A stretch of 64,000 bases of DNA from Butyrivibrio sp. VCB2006 (lineage in GTDB: Bacteria; Bacillota; Clostridia; Lachnospirales; Lachnospiraceae). Location of the stretch: positions 186,001-250,000 of the forward strand of contig NZ_ATVX01000005.1 in the NCBI RefSeq assembly GCF_000420945.1, given 5' to 3'. This document shows, piece after piece, positions 45,372 to 54,600 of the stretch. The first letter of the stretch is position 1. Every line of letters begins with the position of its first letter. A model generated the notes under the pieces. It saw nothing but the letters and a program-made list of their open reading frames with translations. It did no database searches and had not been told where the DNA came from. The translations under genes were made by a program, and so were the position numbers.

Positions 45372-45395
45372 GCCTGCTGTGCTTGCACGGCAGGC
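45372..45395 (+). other. CUUG-capped hairpin between thl and crt
   Basis: GCCTGCTGTGC (45372-45382) pairs with GCACGGCAGGC (45385-45395), with one G-T pair. The apex reads TGCTTGCA, which gives a G-CUUG-C tetraloop. The same apex caps hairpins in the crt-hbd and etfB-etfA gaps. No T-run follows, so it is not an ordinary terminator. Confidence 0.7.
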
Positions 45396-45428
45396 TGTTA
45401 TCAAAATAATTCACAGGAGGAAATAGTA

Positions 45429-46223
45429 ATGGGTTTTGTTAATTGCGAAGTAAAAGAAAACATCGCTGTTGTTACAATCAATCGCCCAGAGGCTCTCAAT
45501 GCACTTAATTCACAGGTGCTAGATGATCTTGCTGCTGCTTTTGATGGTATCGACACAAACGTTGTAAGAGCAGTTGTTCTTACAGGTGCCGGTGAGAAGT
45601 CATTTGTTGCCGGTGCTGATATCGGAGAGATGAGTACTCTTTCAAAGGCAGAGGGAGAGGCTTTTGGTAAAAAGGGTAATGATATATTCCGTAAGATTGA
45701 GCAGTTCCCTGTTCCGGTAATTGCTGCAATCAATGGATTTGCACTTGGTGGTGGCTGCGAAATTTCTATGAGTTGTGATATTAGAATCTGTTCAGATAAT
45801 GCTATGTTTGGACAGCCTGAGGTAGGCCTTGGAATTACACCTGGATTTGGTGGAACACAGAGACTTGCAAGACTTATCGGTGCAGGAATGGCTAAGCAGC
45901 TTATCTACACAGCACGTAATATCAAGGCAGACGAGGCTCTCAGAATCGGTCTTGTTAATGCAGTTTACACACAGGAAGAGCTTCTTCCTGCAGCTGAGAA
46001 GATGGCTTCACAGATTGCTGCAAACGCACCTATCGCAGTTCGCGCTTGCAAGAAGGCAATCAACGATGGTCTTCAGACAGATATCGACAATGCACTTGTT
46101 ATCGAAGAGAAGCTCTTTGGCTCATGCTTCGAGACAGAGGATCAGAGAGAGGGAATGGCTAACTTCCTCAGAAAGAAAGATGATCCGGCTAAGGTTAAGG
46201 TAGTAGCATTTAAAAACGCATGA
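45429..46223 (+). CDS. crt: 3-hydroxybutyryl-CoA dehydratase (crotonase)
   Basis: A 264-residue enoyl-CoA hydratase family enzyme. SFVAGADIGEM near residue 59 and ALGGGCEISMSCD near residue 105 form the oxyanion hole; the two catalytic glutamates are in GCEISM and QPEVGLGITPGFGG near residue 128. It removes water from 3-hydroxybutyryl-CoA to give crotonyl-CoA. It follows a CAGGAGG site, 72 bases after thl, with the CUUG-capped hairpin between. The length and context match the butyrate-pathway form. Confidence 0.94.
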   Translation: MGFVNCEVKENIAVVTINRPEALNALNSQVLDDLAAAFDGIDTNVVRAVVLTGAGEKSFVAGADIGEMSTLSKAEGEAFGKKGNDIFRKIEQFPVPVIAAINGFALGGGCEISMSCDIRICSDNAMFGQPEVGLGITPGFGGTQRLARLIGAGMAKQLIYTARNIKADEALRIGLVNAVYTQEELLPAAEKMASQIAANAPIAVRACKKAINDGLQTDIDNALVIEEKLFGSCFETEDQREGMANFLRKKDDPAKVKVVAFKNA

Positions 46224-46230
46224 TAAGGGA

Positions 46231-46366
46231 TTCAAAGTCGTGAAATGTCTTGCTTGCAAGAAACATTTCACGAACTTGAAGACCGGCGTTTTTATGAGGA
46301 AGTAGCACGATAGTGCGGATTCCGAATAAAAGCAGCATGACGAAAGCGAAGCGGAGTCATGCGTAT
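46231..46366 (+). other. Structured intergenic element, copy 1 (crt-hbd)
   Basis: Three hairpins in a 187-base gap. Hairpin 1: TCGTGAAATGT (46238-46248) with ACATTTCACGA (46263-46273), an inner CTTGC-TT-GCAAG apex and an outer TTCAA/TTGAA pair. Then conserved CTTGAAGACCG (46275-46285). Hairpin 2: GGAA (46298-46301) and GCAC/GTGC inside, closing to TTCC (46320-46323), then GAAT. Hairpin 3: GCATGAC (46335-46341) with GTCATGC (46356-46362). The same blocks in the same order occur at 49421-49562 with different but still pairing stems. Confidence 0.72.
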
Positions 46367-46410
46367 CATGCGAATAAACATAGAATATTAAAATTTAGGA
46401 GGAACATAAA

Positions 46411-47283
46411 ATGAAGGTAGCTGTTATTGGCGCTGGTACAATGGGATCAGGTATTGCTCAGACATTTGCTCAGGCTGAGAGTGTTGAGAAGGTATATCTT
46501 TGCGATATCAAGACAGAGTTTGCAGAGGGCGGCTTTGCTAAGATCAAGAAGGGTCTTGATAAGCAGGTTGCTAAGGGAAAGAAGACTCAGGAAGAGGCTG
46601 ACAAGATCACAGCTAAGATTCAGACAGGTCTTAATGACATCTGTGCTGACGCTGATCTTGTAGTTGAGGCTGCTCTTGAGGTTATGGACATCAAGAAGAA
46701 TCTTTTCAAGGAGCTTCAGGACAATATCGTTAAGAATCCTGATTGTATCTTTGCTTCTAATACATCATCTCTTTCAATCACAGAGATCGGATCTGGCCTT
46801 GCTAAGCCTATCATTGGTATGCACTTCTTCAATCCAGCTCCTGTTATGAAGCTTGTTGAGGTTATTCAGGGTGCTAACACACCAGACGATATGGTTGAGA
46901 AGATCAAGAAGATTTCTGAGGATCTTGGAAAGACTCCTGTTCAGGTTAACGAGGCAGCTGGTTTCGTTGTTAACAGAATTCTTGTTCCTATGATCAACGA
47001 AGGTATCTTTGTATATTCAGAAGGCGTTTCAGATATCCAGGGTATCGATACAGCTATGAAGCTTGGATGTAACCATCCTATGGGACCACTTGAACTCGGT
47101 GACTACATCGGACTTGATATCGTTCTTGCTATCATGGACGTTCTTTACTCAGAGACTGGCGATTCCAAGTATCGTGCTTGCCCTCTTCTTCGTAAGATGG
47201 TTCGTGGCAAGAAGCTTGGTGTTAAGACTGGCATCGGTTTCTACAACTATGCTGATGGAAACAAGGTTCCAACTGATGCCTGA
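46411..47283 (+). CDS. hbd: 3-hydroxybutyryl-CoA dehydrogenase
   Basis: A 290-residue NAD(P)-dependent enzyme with Rossmann loop [12 protein letters not shown] at the N-terminus, [12 protein letters not shown] near residue 87, [13 protein letters not shown] near 133 (catalytic His) and [11 protein letters not shown] near 178 with the partner residues. It reduces acetoacetyl-CoA to 3-hydroxybutyryl-CoA. A TTAGGAGGAAC ribosome site precedes the ATG. The 187-base gap before it carries the first structured element. Confidence 0.95.
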   Translation: MKVAVIGAGTMGSGIAQTFAQAESVEKVYLCDIKTEFAEGGFAKIKKGLDKQVAKGKKTQEEADKITAKIQTGLNDICADADLVVEAALEVMDIKKNLFKELQDNIVKNPDCIFASNTSSLSITEIGSGLAKPIIGMHFFNPAPVMKLVEVIQGANTPDDMVEKIKKISEDLGKTPVQVNEAAGFVVNRILVPMINEGIFVYSEGVSDIQGIDTAMKLGCNHPMGPLELGDYIGLDIVLAIMDVLYSETGDSKYRACPLLRKMVRGKKLGVKTGIGFYNYADGNKVPTDA

Positions 47284-47284
47284 G

Positions 47285-47368
47285 TGCTCAGCGAGGTATT
47301 ATCGAGCATAGCAATCAGGTACACTTGAACATGAGACGAGGTACTTTCGAGTCCATGGTGTCAAGTGT
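47285..47368 (+). repeat. Twin CGAGG motifs and stems in the hbd-bcd gap
   Basis: CGAGGTATTATCGAG at 47292-47306 and CGAGGTACTTTCGAG at 47337-47351 differ by two bases and each lies within a potential hairpin: TGCTC (47285-47289) with GAGCA (47304-47308), and ACACTTGA (47321-47328) with TCAAGTGT (47361-47368). No T-run follows. A similar CGAGG...TCGAG arrangement occurs at 42958-42982. Confidence 0.5.
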
Positions 47369-47415
47369 TTCCTTGTAAATAATAAATAGATAGAAAATAA
47401 ACGGAGGAAATAATA

Positions 47416-48576
47416 ATGGATTTTCAGCTTAGTCAGCAACATGAAATGGCAAGAGCTCTTTTCAAGGATTTTGCAGAAAAAGAAGTTAAGCCACATGCAA
47501 TAGACGTTGATGAGACAGAGGAGTTCCCAAGAGAGACTGTTGCAAAGATGCAGAAGTATGGTTTCATGGGTATTCCGATTCCTAAGGAATATGGCGGACA
47601 GGGTTGTGACCCTCTTACATACGTTATGTGTGTTGAGGAGCTTGCGAAGGTTTGTGGTACAACGGCAGTTATCGTATCTGCTCACACATCACTTTGCTGC
47701 GATCCTATCATGACATACGGAACAGAAGAGCAGAAGCAGAAGTACCTTGTACCTCTTGCAAAGGGCGAGAAGCTCGGCGCATTTGGTCTTACAGAGCCTA
47801 TGGCTGGTACAGATGCTCAGGGCGTTCAGACCAAAGCTGTTCTTACAGAAGATGGTAAAGAGTGGGTTCTTAACGGATCTAAGTGCTTTATCACAAACGG
47901 TAAGGAGGCTGATGTTTACATCATCTTCGCTTACACAGATATCGTAGAAGACAAGAAGGGCAGAAAGCAGAAGAAGTTCTCAGCATTCATCGTTGAGAAG
48001 GATACTCCTGGATTCACATTCGGAACCAAGGAGAACAAGATGGGTATCCGTGGATCAAGCACATACGAGCTTATCTTCCAGGATTGCCATATCCCAGCAG
48101 AGAACCTTCTCGGTGCTCGTGGAAAGGGCTTCAACATCGCAATGCATACTCTTGACGGCGGACGTATTGGTATCGCTGCTCAGGCTCTTGGTATTGCTGA
48201 GGGTGCTCTTGACAGAACAGTTGAATATGTAAAAGAGAGAAAGCAGTTCGGCAGAGCTATCGGTGCTTTCCAGAATACACAGTTCCAGCTTGCTAACATG
48301 GCTACACAGTGTGAAGCTGCACGACTCCTTGTTTACCAGGCTGCTGATGCAAAGAAGAATAAGGACTATTACGGAATTGAAGCTGCAAAGGCTAAGCTTT
48401 TTGCTGCTGAGGTTGCTATGGATGTTACAACTAAGGCAGTTCAGCTCCATGGTGGTTATGGTTACATCAGAGAGTACGAAGTAGAGAGAATGATGCGTGA
48501 TGCTAAGATCACTGAGATCTACGAGGGTACATCTGAGGTTCAGAGAATGGTTATCTCTGGTGCTTTACTTAAGTAA
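47416..48576 (+). CDS. bcd: Butyryl-CoA dehydrogenase
   Basis: A 386-residue acyl-CoA dehydrogenase. FAD and substrate blocks are FGLTEPMAGTDA near residue 119 and GSKCFITNG near 155; the catalytic Glu is in YEGTSEVQRMVI near the end. It reduces crotonyl-CoA to butyryl-CoA and works with EtfAB, encoded directly downstream, in an electron-bifurcating complex that also reduces ferredoxin. It follows a GGAGG site. The order bcd-etfB-etfA is that of Butyrivibrio-type butyrate operons. Confidence 0.95.
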   Translation: MDFQLSQQHEMARALFKDFAEKEVKPHAIDVDETEEFPRETVAKMQKYGFMGIPIPKEYGGQGCDPLTYVMCVEELAKVCGTTAVIVSAHTSLCCDPIMTYGTEEQKQKYLVPLAKGEKLGAFGLTEPMAGTDAQGVQTKAVLTEDGKEWVLNGSKCFITNGKEADVYIIFAYTDIVEDKKGRKQKKFSAFIVEKDTPGFTFGTKENKMGIRGSSTYELIFQDCHIPAENLLGARGKGFNIAMHTLDGGRIGIAAQALGIAEGALDRTVEYVKERKQFGRAIGAFQNTQFQLANMATQCEAARLLVYQAADAKKNKDYYGIEAAKAKLFAAEVAMDVTTKAVQLHGGYGYIREYEVERMMRDAKITEIYEGTSEVQRMVISGALLK

Positions 48577-48610
48577 TCACTACTAATTTGAGAATAGAAG
48601 GAGAATAAAA

Positions 48611-49402
48611 ATGAAAGTTGTAGTTTGCATTAAGCAGGTCCCTGATACAAAGGGCGGCGTTAAGTTCAAACCCGATGGAACATTGGATAGAGGTGCAATG
48701 CTTGCTATCATGAATCCTGATGACAAAGCAGGTCTTGAGGCAGCACTTAGATTAAAGGATCAGTATGGCGCTGAGGTTACAGTTCTTACAATGGGACTTC
48801 CTAAGGCTGACGCTGTACTTAGAGAAGCTCTTGCTATGGGCGCAGACAAGGCAATCCTTGTTACAGACAGAGTACTCGGCGGCGCTGATACATGGGCAAC
48901 ATCTTCTACAATTGCCGGTGCACTTAGAAATCTTGAGTATGATCTCATCATCACAGGCCGTCAGGCTATCGATGGAGATACAGCTCAGGTTGGACCTCAG
49001 ATTTCTGAGCACCTTCATATTCCTGTAATTTCCTACGCTGAGGAAATCAAGGTTGATGAGAAGGCTAAGACTGTAGAAGTTAAGAGACAGTTTGAGGACA
49101 GATATCACATCGTTAAGGCTAAGATGCCTTGCCTTGTTACAGCTCTTTCAGAGCTCAACGAGCCTAGATATATGACTCCTGGCGGAATCTTCGATGCTTT
49201 CGAGCAGGAAGTAACTGTTTGGGGCAGAGCAGATCTTAAGGACGTTGACGATTCAAACCTTGGTCTTAAGGGATCACCTACACAGATTGCTAAGGCTTCT
49301 GATAAGGTTAAGAAGGGTCAGGGCGAAAAGGTTGCTCCTGATTCAGCTGATGAAGCAGTAGAGTATCTTGTAGGTAAGCTTACAGAGAAACATGTAATCT
49401 GA
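48611..49402 (+). CDS. etfB: Electron transfer flavoprotein, beta subunit
   Basis: A 263-residue EtfB. VVCIKQVPDT opens the protein, AMGADKAILVTD near residue 77 and GRQAIDGDTAQVGPQ near residue 116 bind the cofactor. In butyrate producers this subunit holds FAD and accepts NADH electrons that are split between crotonyl-CoA and ferredoxin. It lies 34 bases after bcd, with an AAGGAG ribosome site. The following gap is unusually long (205 bases) and structured. Confidence 0.94.
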   Translation: MKVVVCIKQVPDTKGGVKFKPDGTLDRGAMLAIMNPDDKAGLEAALRLKDQYGAEVTVLTMGLPKADAVLREALAMGADKAILVTDRVLGGADTWATSSTIAGALRNLEYDLIITGRQAIDGDTAQVGPQISEHLHIPVISYAEEIKVDEKAKTVEVKRQFEDRYHIVKAKMPCLVTALSELNEPRYMTPGGIFDAFEQEVTVWGRADLKDVDDSNLGLKGSPTQIAKASDKVKKGQGEKVAPDSADEAVEYLVGKLTEKHVI

Positions 49403-49420
49403 GTGATATAGGGACGAAAA

Positions 49421-49562
49421 GTTTCAATTATGGCTGCTTGCAGACATGTAATTGAAACCTTGAGGACCGAACAGATATGAGGAAAAAAGATATGTGAATG
49501 AAATGAACATATCGTTTTCCGAATGGCTGTAGCATGGCGAGAACGAAGTGAAGCCATGCGTA
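49421..49562 (+). other. Structured intergenic element, copy 2 (etfB-etfA)
   Basis: Same order of blocks as at 46231-46366. Hairpin 1: GTTTCAATTA (49421-49430) with TAATTGAAAC (49449-49458) and apex CTGC-TT-GCAG. Conserved CTTGAGGACCG at 49459-49469. Hairpin 2: GGAA (49481-49484), GATATGT (49489-49495) with ACATATC (49507-49513), TTCC (49517-49520), then GAAT. Hairpin 3: GCATGGC (49532-49538) with GCCATGC (49553-49559). Stem sequences differ from copy 1 while pairing is kept. Confidence 0.72.
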
Positions 49563-49607
49563 TATCACACATTACAGTAAATATTTTAATGATAAAGGAG
49601 AAGAGTC

Positions 49608-50657
49608 ATGTCTTTAGAAGAATATAAGGGTGTATTTATATTTGCTCAGCAGGTAGATGGCGAGCTTTCAAGCATCGCACTTGAGCTTCTGGGCAAAGCC
49701 AAGAATCTTGCAGAAGATCTTGATGAGAAAAAAGTAACAGCAGTACTTCTTGGAAGCGATGTTAAGGGTCTTGTAGACAAGCTTGCAGAGTATGGTGCTG
49801 ACAGAGTAATTTTAGTAGATGATCCTGCACTTAAGGATTACAGAACAGAGCCTTACACACATGCGCTTGCATCTGTAATTGATGAGTACAAGCCTGAGAT
49901 CCTCCTTGTTGGTGCAACAGCCATCGGTAGAGATCTTGGCCCTAGAGTATCATCAAGAGTACATACAGGTCTTACAGCTGACTGTACAAGTCTTGATATA
50001 GGTGATTTCCCTCTTGAGCCATCACCAGCTAGAGAGACCAAGCACAAACAGCTCCTTATGACAAGACCTGCTTTCGGTGGAAACACAATCGCTACTATCG
50101 CTTGTCCTGACTTCCGTCCTCAGATGGCTACAGTTCGTCCAGGCGTTATGCAGAAGATCGATCCTATCAAGGGTGCTAAGGCAGAGGTTGTAGAGTTCAA
50201 TCCTGGTTTCGAAGAGAATGATTGCTATACAGAGATCGTTAAGATCGTTAAGGAAGCATCTTCTGTAGCTGATATCCAGGCTGCTAAGATCCTTGTATCC
50301 GGTGGCCGTGGAGTTGGCAGCCCTGAGAACTTCAAGATTCTTGAGGATCTTGCAGAGGCTCTTAACGGAACAGTTTCCTGCTCACGTGCCGTTGTAGATT
50401 CAGGCTGGAAGCCAAAGGATCTCCAGGTTGGTCAGACAGGTAAGACAGTACGTCCTCAGCTTTACTTCGCTATCGGTATTTCCGGAGCTATCCAGCACGT
50501 TGCCGGTATGGAAGAGTCTGATATCATCATCGCTATCAACAAGGATGAGAATGCTCCTATCTTTGACGTAGCTGATTATGGTGTTGTAGGAGATCTTAAC
50601 AAGATCGTTCCTGCTCTTACCAAGAAGATTAAAGAGGCACTTGCTGCAAAGGGCTGA
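49608..50657 (+). CDS. etfA: Electron transfer flavoprotein, alpha subunit
   Basis: A 349-residue EtfA. The C-terminal FAD domain has SGGRGVGSPENF near residue 228, SRAVVDSGW near 260, QVGQTGKTVRPQLY near 275 and SGAIQHVAGM near 294, the last being the signature of the family. It pairs with EtfB and docks on Bcd. An AAGGAGAAG ribosome site precedes the ATG. It ends the butyrate operon, followed within 20 bases by a strong terminator. Confidence 0.95.
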   Translation: MSLEEYKGVFIFAQQVDGELSSIALELLGKAKNLAEDLDEKKVTAVLLGSDVKGLVDKLAEYGADRVILVDDPALKDYRTEPYTHALASVIDEYKPEILLVGATAIGRDLGPRVSSRVHTGLTADCTSLDIGDFPLEPSPARETKHKQLLMTRPAFGGNTIATIACPDFRPQMATVRPGVMQKIDPIKGAKAEVVEFNPGFEENDCYTEIVKIVKEASSVADIQAAKILVSGGRGVGSPENFKILEDLAEALNGTVSCSRAVVDSGWKPKDLQVGQTGKTVRPQLYFAIGISGAIQHVAGMEESDIIIAINKDENAPIFDVADYGVVGDLNKIVPALTKKIKEALAAKG

Positions 50658-50676
50658 TATAATCTAAATGAGAATA

Positions 50677-50715
50677 AACTCCTGATGTTGTGAAAACAGC
50701 ATCAGGAGTTTTTTG
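50677..50715 (+). terminator. Intrinsic terminator of the butyrate operon
   Basis: AACTCCTGATG pairs with CATCAGGAGTT, with an inner TGT/ACA pair, around a GAAA loop, followed by TTTTTT. Confidence 0.9.
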
Positions 50716-50726
50716 ATGCCTTATTC

Positions 50727-50755
50727 TTTCTAAATTTTCCTTTGTACTATATAAT
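50727..50755 (+). promoter_or_regulatory. Predicted promoter of the AlkD-like gene
   Basis: TATAAT at 50750-50755 with a weak -35 (TTTCTA at 50727-50732), spacer 17. Confidence 0.45.
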
Positions 50756-50778
50756 TGACGAGTAAAGGGGAAAACTAT

Positions 50779-51450
50779 ATGAGCGTTTACAAAAGACTTC
50801 TAAAAGAAAAAGACGACGAATACAAAGAGTTTCAGGCAAAGCTTGTTCCGAACATTGATCCATCTACGATCATTGGCGTCAGAACCCCGGCTATGAGAGC
50901 AATAGCCAAAGAGGTGTTTGGAAGCCAGGAGAGGGATGAGTTTTTAAATGAGCTTCCCCACAAATACTACGAGGAGAATCTGGTTCATTTCTTTATCGTT
51001 TCGATGATAAAAGATTTTGATGAGACGGTTCAAAAAACAGAGGCGTTTCTTCCCTACGTAGACTGTTGGCCTGTATCTGATCAGGCAACGCCCAAATCTT
51101 TTAAGAAGAACCATGAAAAGCTTCTTCCCTATGTGAAGAAGTGGATTGCTTCAGATGAGGTATATACTGCCAGATTTGGCATACGTATGCTTATGAATGA
51201 GTATCTTGGAGATGATTTTAAAGAGGAGTATCTTGAGCTTGTGGCTTCTAAAAAGGGTGATGACTACTACCTTAAGATGATGGTGGCCTGGTACTTCGCA
51301 ACAGCTCTTGCAAAAAGATACGACGAGAGCGTAAAGTACATCGAAGAGAAAAAGCTAGATGACTGGGTTCATAAGAAGGCAATACAAAAGGCTGTAGAGA
51401 GCTACAGGGTATCAGATGAACACAAGGAATATTTGAAGAGTTTTAGGTAA
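50779..51450 (+). CDS. AlkD-like DNA alkylation repair protein
   Basis: A 223-residue helical-repeat protein. GVRTPAMRAIAKEVF near residue 35 and a VDCWPVSDQATPK block near residue 93 are characteristic of the AlkD/AlkC HEAT-like group, glycosylases that remove alkylated bases without base flipping. The start at 50779 follows AAAGGGG by eight bases; an upstream in-frame ACG-type extension lacks support. It is followed by a 64-residue Sel1-like gene. DNA repair is the family function; the substrate here is not known. Confidence 0.85.
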   Translation: MSVYKRLLKEKDDEYKEFQAKLVPNIDPSTIIGVRTPAMRAIAKEVFGSQERDEFLNELPHKYYEENLVHFFIVSMIKDFDETVQKTEAFLPYVDCWPVSDQATPKSFKKNHEKLLPYVKKWIASDEVYTARFGIRMLMNEYLGDDFKEEYLELVASKKGDDYYLKMMVAWYFATALAKRYDESVKYIEEKKLDDWVHKKAIQKAVESYRVSDEHKEYLKSFR

Positions 51451-51466
51451 TGGAGAAAGAAGTTTA

Positions 51467-51661
51467 ATGGACAAGAAACAGAGATTATTAGATTTAATTG
51501 ATATGGCCGGTAAAGGAAGCATCGAGGCTGCAGAGGAAATTGCAGTAGGATACTTTGAAGGGAAATTTGGAGGAAAAAATCCGGCTAAGGCCAAGAAGTG
51601 GGCATCTTATGCTGCTAAACATGGAAGTGAAGTAGCACAGGAATTATTAGGAAAATTATGA
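51467..51661 (+). CDS. Small Sel1-like repeat protein
   Basis: A 64-residue protein with one TPR/Sel1-type helix pair: EAAEEIAVGYFEGKFG and NPAKAKKWASYAAKHGS, ending in VAQELLGKL. It has no signal peptide. The stop overlaps the start of the GH78 gene (ATGA). It may be a short adaptor, or merely a small leading gene that couples translation of the next one. The AlkD-like gene is 16 bases upstream. Confidence 0.72.
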   Translation: MDKKQRLLDLIDMAGKGSIEAAEEIAVGYFEGKFGGKNPAKAKKWASYAAKHGSEVAQELLGKL

Positions 51662-54600
51662 TGGGACGAAATAGAAGACGCGTAGGGGCTGCTCTACTGG
51701 GTGTGGTTATGACCGTATCTGCGTTAATGGGCTGTGGCGCTGGCAGTGATAAAGAAGCATCTTTAAAGGCAGATGAATTTGAAAATGTAGTATTCCCTCT
51801 TATAGATGAATACGACCCTGGCATGAGTGTGGCACATTTTATCAGTGCACCAAAGGAGACAGATGCTGAATTGGAGGACGGTATTGTACGTCCCACTGAG
51901 TATGAGGCATCTTTTCTTATGGCTGTTGATGGAACTGAAGCCAGTTTTGCCCTGGGTGATTCCAATGGCGAGTATGGAAGAGTGTCCCTTTATGGAATCA
52001 GAGCTGTAGAAGGAAATGAATGCTTTACCTTTAGAAGCTTTAATGGGGGCGTTGAGGATGACAGTTATAAGCTGGAGATTCCGCTTGAAGGGGAAAACTT
52101 CGGTATTTATAACGTCAGCATAGCTGTAAAAGATGATAAAGCAAGGGTTACTGTTAATGATAAGGACCTTGGTGAAATTGATGTTCCAAAGTTCCCACTT
52201 GCCTGTGTTGGTACTTACAAATCAAGAGGCACAGATACTGCCGGTATTGATGATATCAAGGTGACTTCAGAGGGACAGGAGGTCTTTAGTGAATCCTTCG
52301 ATGGAGTATTTGTAAATAAACTCCATGGATATGATTATGCAAATTACCATGGAAGTGCTTTTGACCCAATGTATTATAAGTATTCCTATGATTCCAAGGG
52401 AAAGAGCATGATCATTACCTCCGGATTCTTACTGTCAGAGACAGACAAAGATCCGGCAAGAGTATTTAAACGCGAAATTGATATTGAAAAAAATAAGGTG
52501 GATAGCGCCTATTTATATATGACTGCCCTAGGCTCATACGATATAGAGCTAAACGGACAGAGGGTTTCAGATAACTTTTTTGACCCGGGTAAAATGGTAT
52601 TTGATAAGTATCTGAACTACGTTTCTTATAACGTGACGGACATGCTGGAAGATACCAATGAAATGAATATATATCTTTTCCACGGCTTTTTTGACAGAGG
52701 TGTGGGTTATCCGGAGGTGGCAGCGCCCTGGGGAGATACTCTGGCAGTTAAGGGTGAACTTGTAGTTAATTACAAGGATGGGTCAAAAGAGATTATTCCA
52801 ACGGACGAGAGCTTTTCTGTCAGCAGAGGCAGCAGATACAGGTTTGATGATATCTATCAGGGCGAGTTTGTTGATGACAGAAGGGACATTAATACTGCCA
52901 ATGACTGGAGCAATCCGGTAGTTGACGCTGTGGATGATAAATTCCTGAGCGCGCAGATTCGCCATAAGGAAAACGAATCTATCGCAGAGTGGGATAGCTT
53001 TGAGTATGTAAATGTAAGCGAGACTGATGGCGGACATTTTGTATATGATTTCGGACAGAACATTGCGGGAACTATTGAGATTGATATGAGTAAGCTGACT
53101 GGTCTTGAGGATGGTCAGGTAATTACCTTCAGATATGGTGAGATTCTCAATGACGACAAGATGTTTTGGAGATACCATGATGGCGAGGATGCTTCTGTCT
53201 GGACCAAGGGCCTGTTATCTGCTAAGAGTACGGATTATTACGTATGCAGCGCTGATAAAGCTGATAGCCAAGTTTGTTTCTCTCATACCTACCATGGCTT
53301 TAGATACGTGGAAGTTATAGGACTTGACCAGGAAATTCCGGTTGATGCTATAAGAGCAATAGCGATTTCTTCCGATGTGGAGCAGACAGGAGAGTTTAGC
53401 TGCTCAGATGAGATCATAAATAAGCTTTATAAGAATTCTATATATAGTCTTAGGGCAAACATGATGGACAACCCTACGGACTGTGCTCAGAGAGATGAAA
53501 GACTTGGCTGGGCCGGAGATGCACAGGCAGTGTCCGGTTTTGCCATGTATGCATATGATACAGAAGCTTTTTATCGCAATTATTTAAAAGAACTAAGAAC
53601 TCAGCAGGGCGGGGATGGCTCCATAAATGATGTGGCGCCCACCAACAATCCCTTTGGAGGACATAGCTGCTGGGGGGACAGCATCACCCAGATCACCTGG
53701 AATGCCTATCTTCAATATGGAGATCAGACTATAATTGCTGATAATATAGATGCAGCTGAGAACTGGGTGTATTATCTGATGGACAGGTCGGAAGATTTTC
53801 TTTTAACTACGGAAGGTTACGGCGACCACTTGTCAGGACAATCAACGCCTGAAAGTCTGACAGACACTGCCTGGGCTGCGCATTCTGCAAGGCTGGTTGC
53901 AAGAATGCATGAGGTTAGAGAAGATGAGCAGCTGGCAGAAATCTTTGATGGTTATGCTGATGAGTTTACAAAGAAATGGCAGGAGACTTTCATACGACAG
54001 GATCCAAGCGTTGCGGCAGGAATTCTGATTGCAGATGTAGAATCTGAGACAGCATATGCTTTAGGAATAGCCTTTGATCTTTTCCCTGAGGATATGAAAA
54101 AAGACGCAGCAGAGAGACTTAATATGCTTAGTGAGTATGGTGCAAACCTCTTCTATCCGGGATATTCAGGAATGGCTCAGTATCTGCCTGCACTAGCACA
54201 AAACGGCTACGGCAATACGGCTGTCAGGGTGCTGACTAATACTGCTCCCGGTGGAATAGCACATCCTCTTTCTATGGGGCTTACTACGAATCCTGAGGAT
54301 ATGGGGGTATTCAGATACCAGGATAGAGAAGGAAATGATTATCCTAATGGCGCATATGAGGTTACGGGATCTCTTAACCATGCTGCATATTCAAGCGTTT
54401 TGGCATTTTGCTACAGCGATATTCTGGGAATAAAGCCTGATGAAAAGGCTGCGGGATACAAGCACTTTTTTGTAGCGCCCACTGTGACGGAAAGCCTTGA
54501 GAGTGCAGAAGGATCACTTCAGACAAGAAACGGACTTATTAAAGTGTCCTGGAATTCCACGTCAAAAGAGATATCGGTGACTGTACCTGAGAATTCTACA

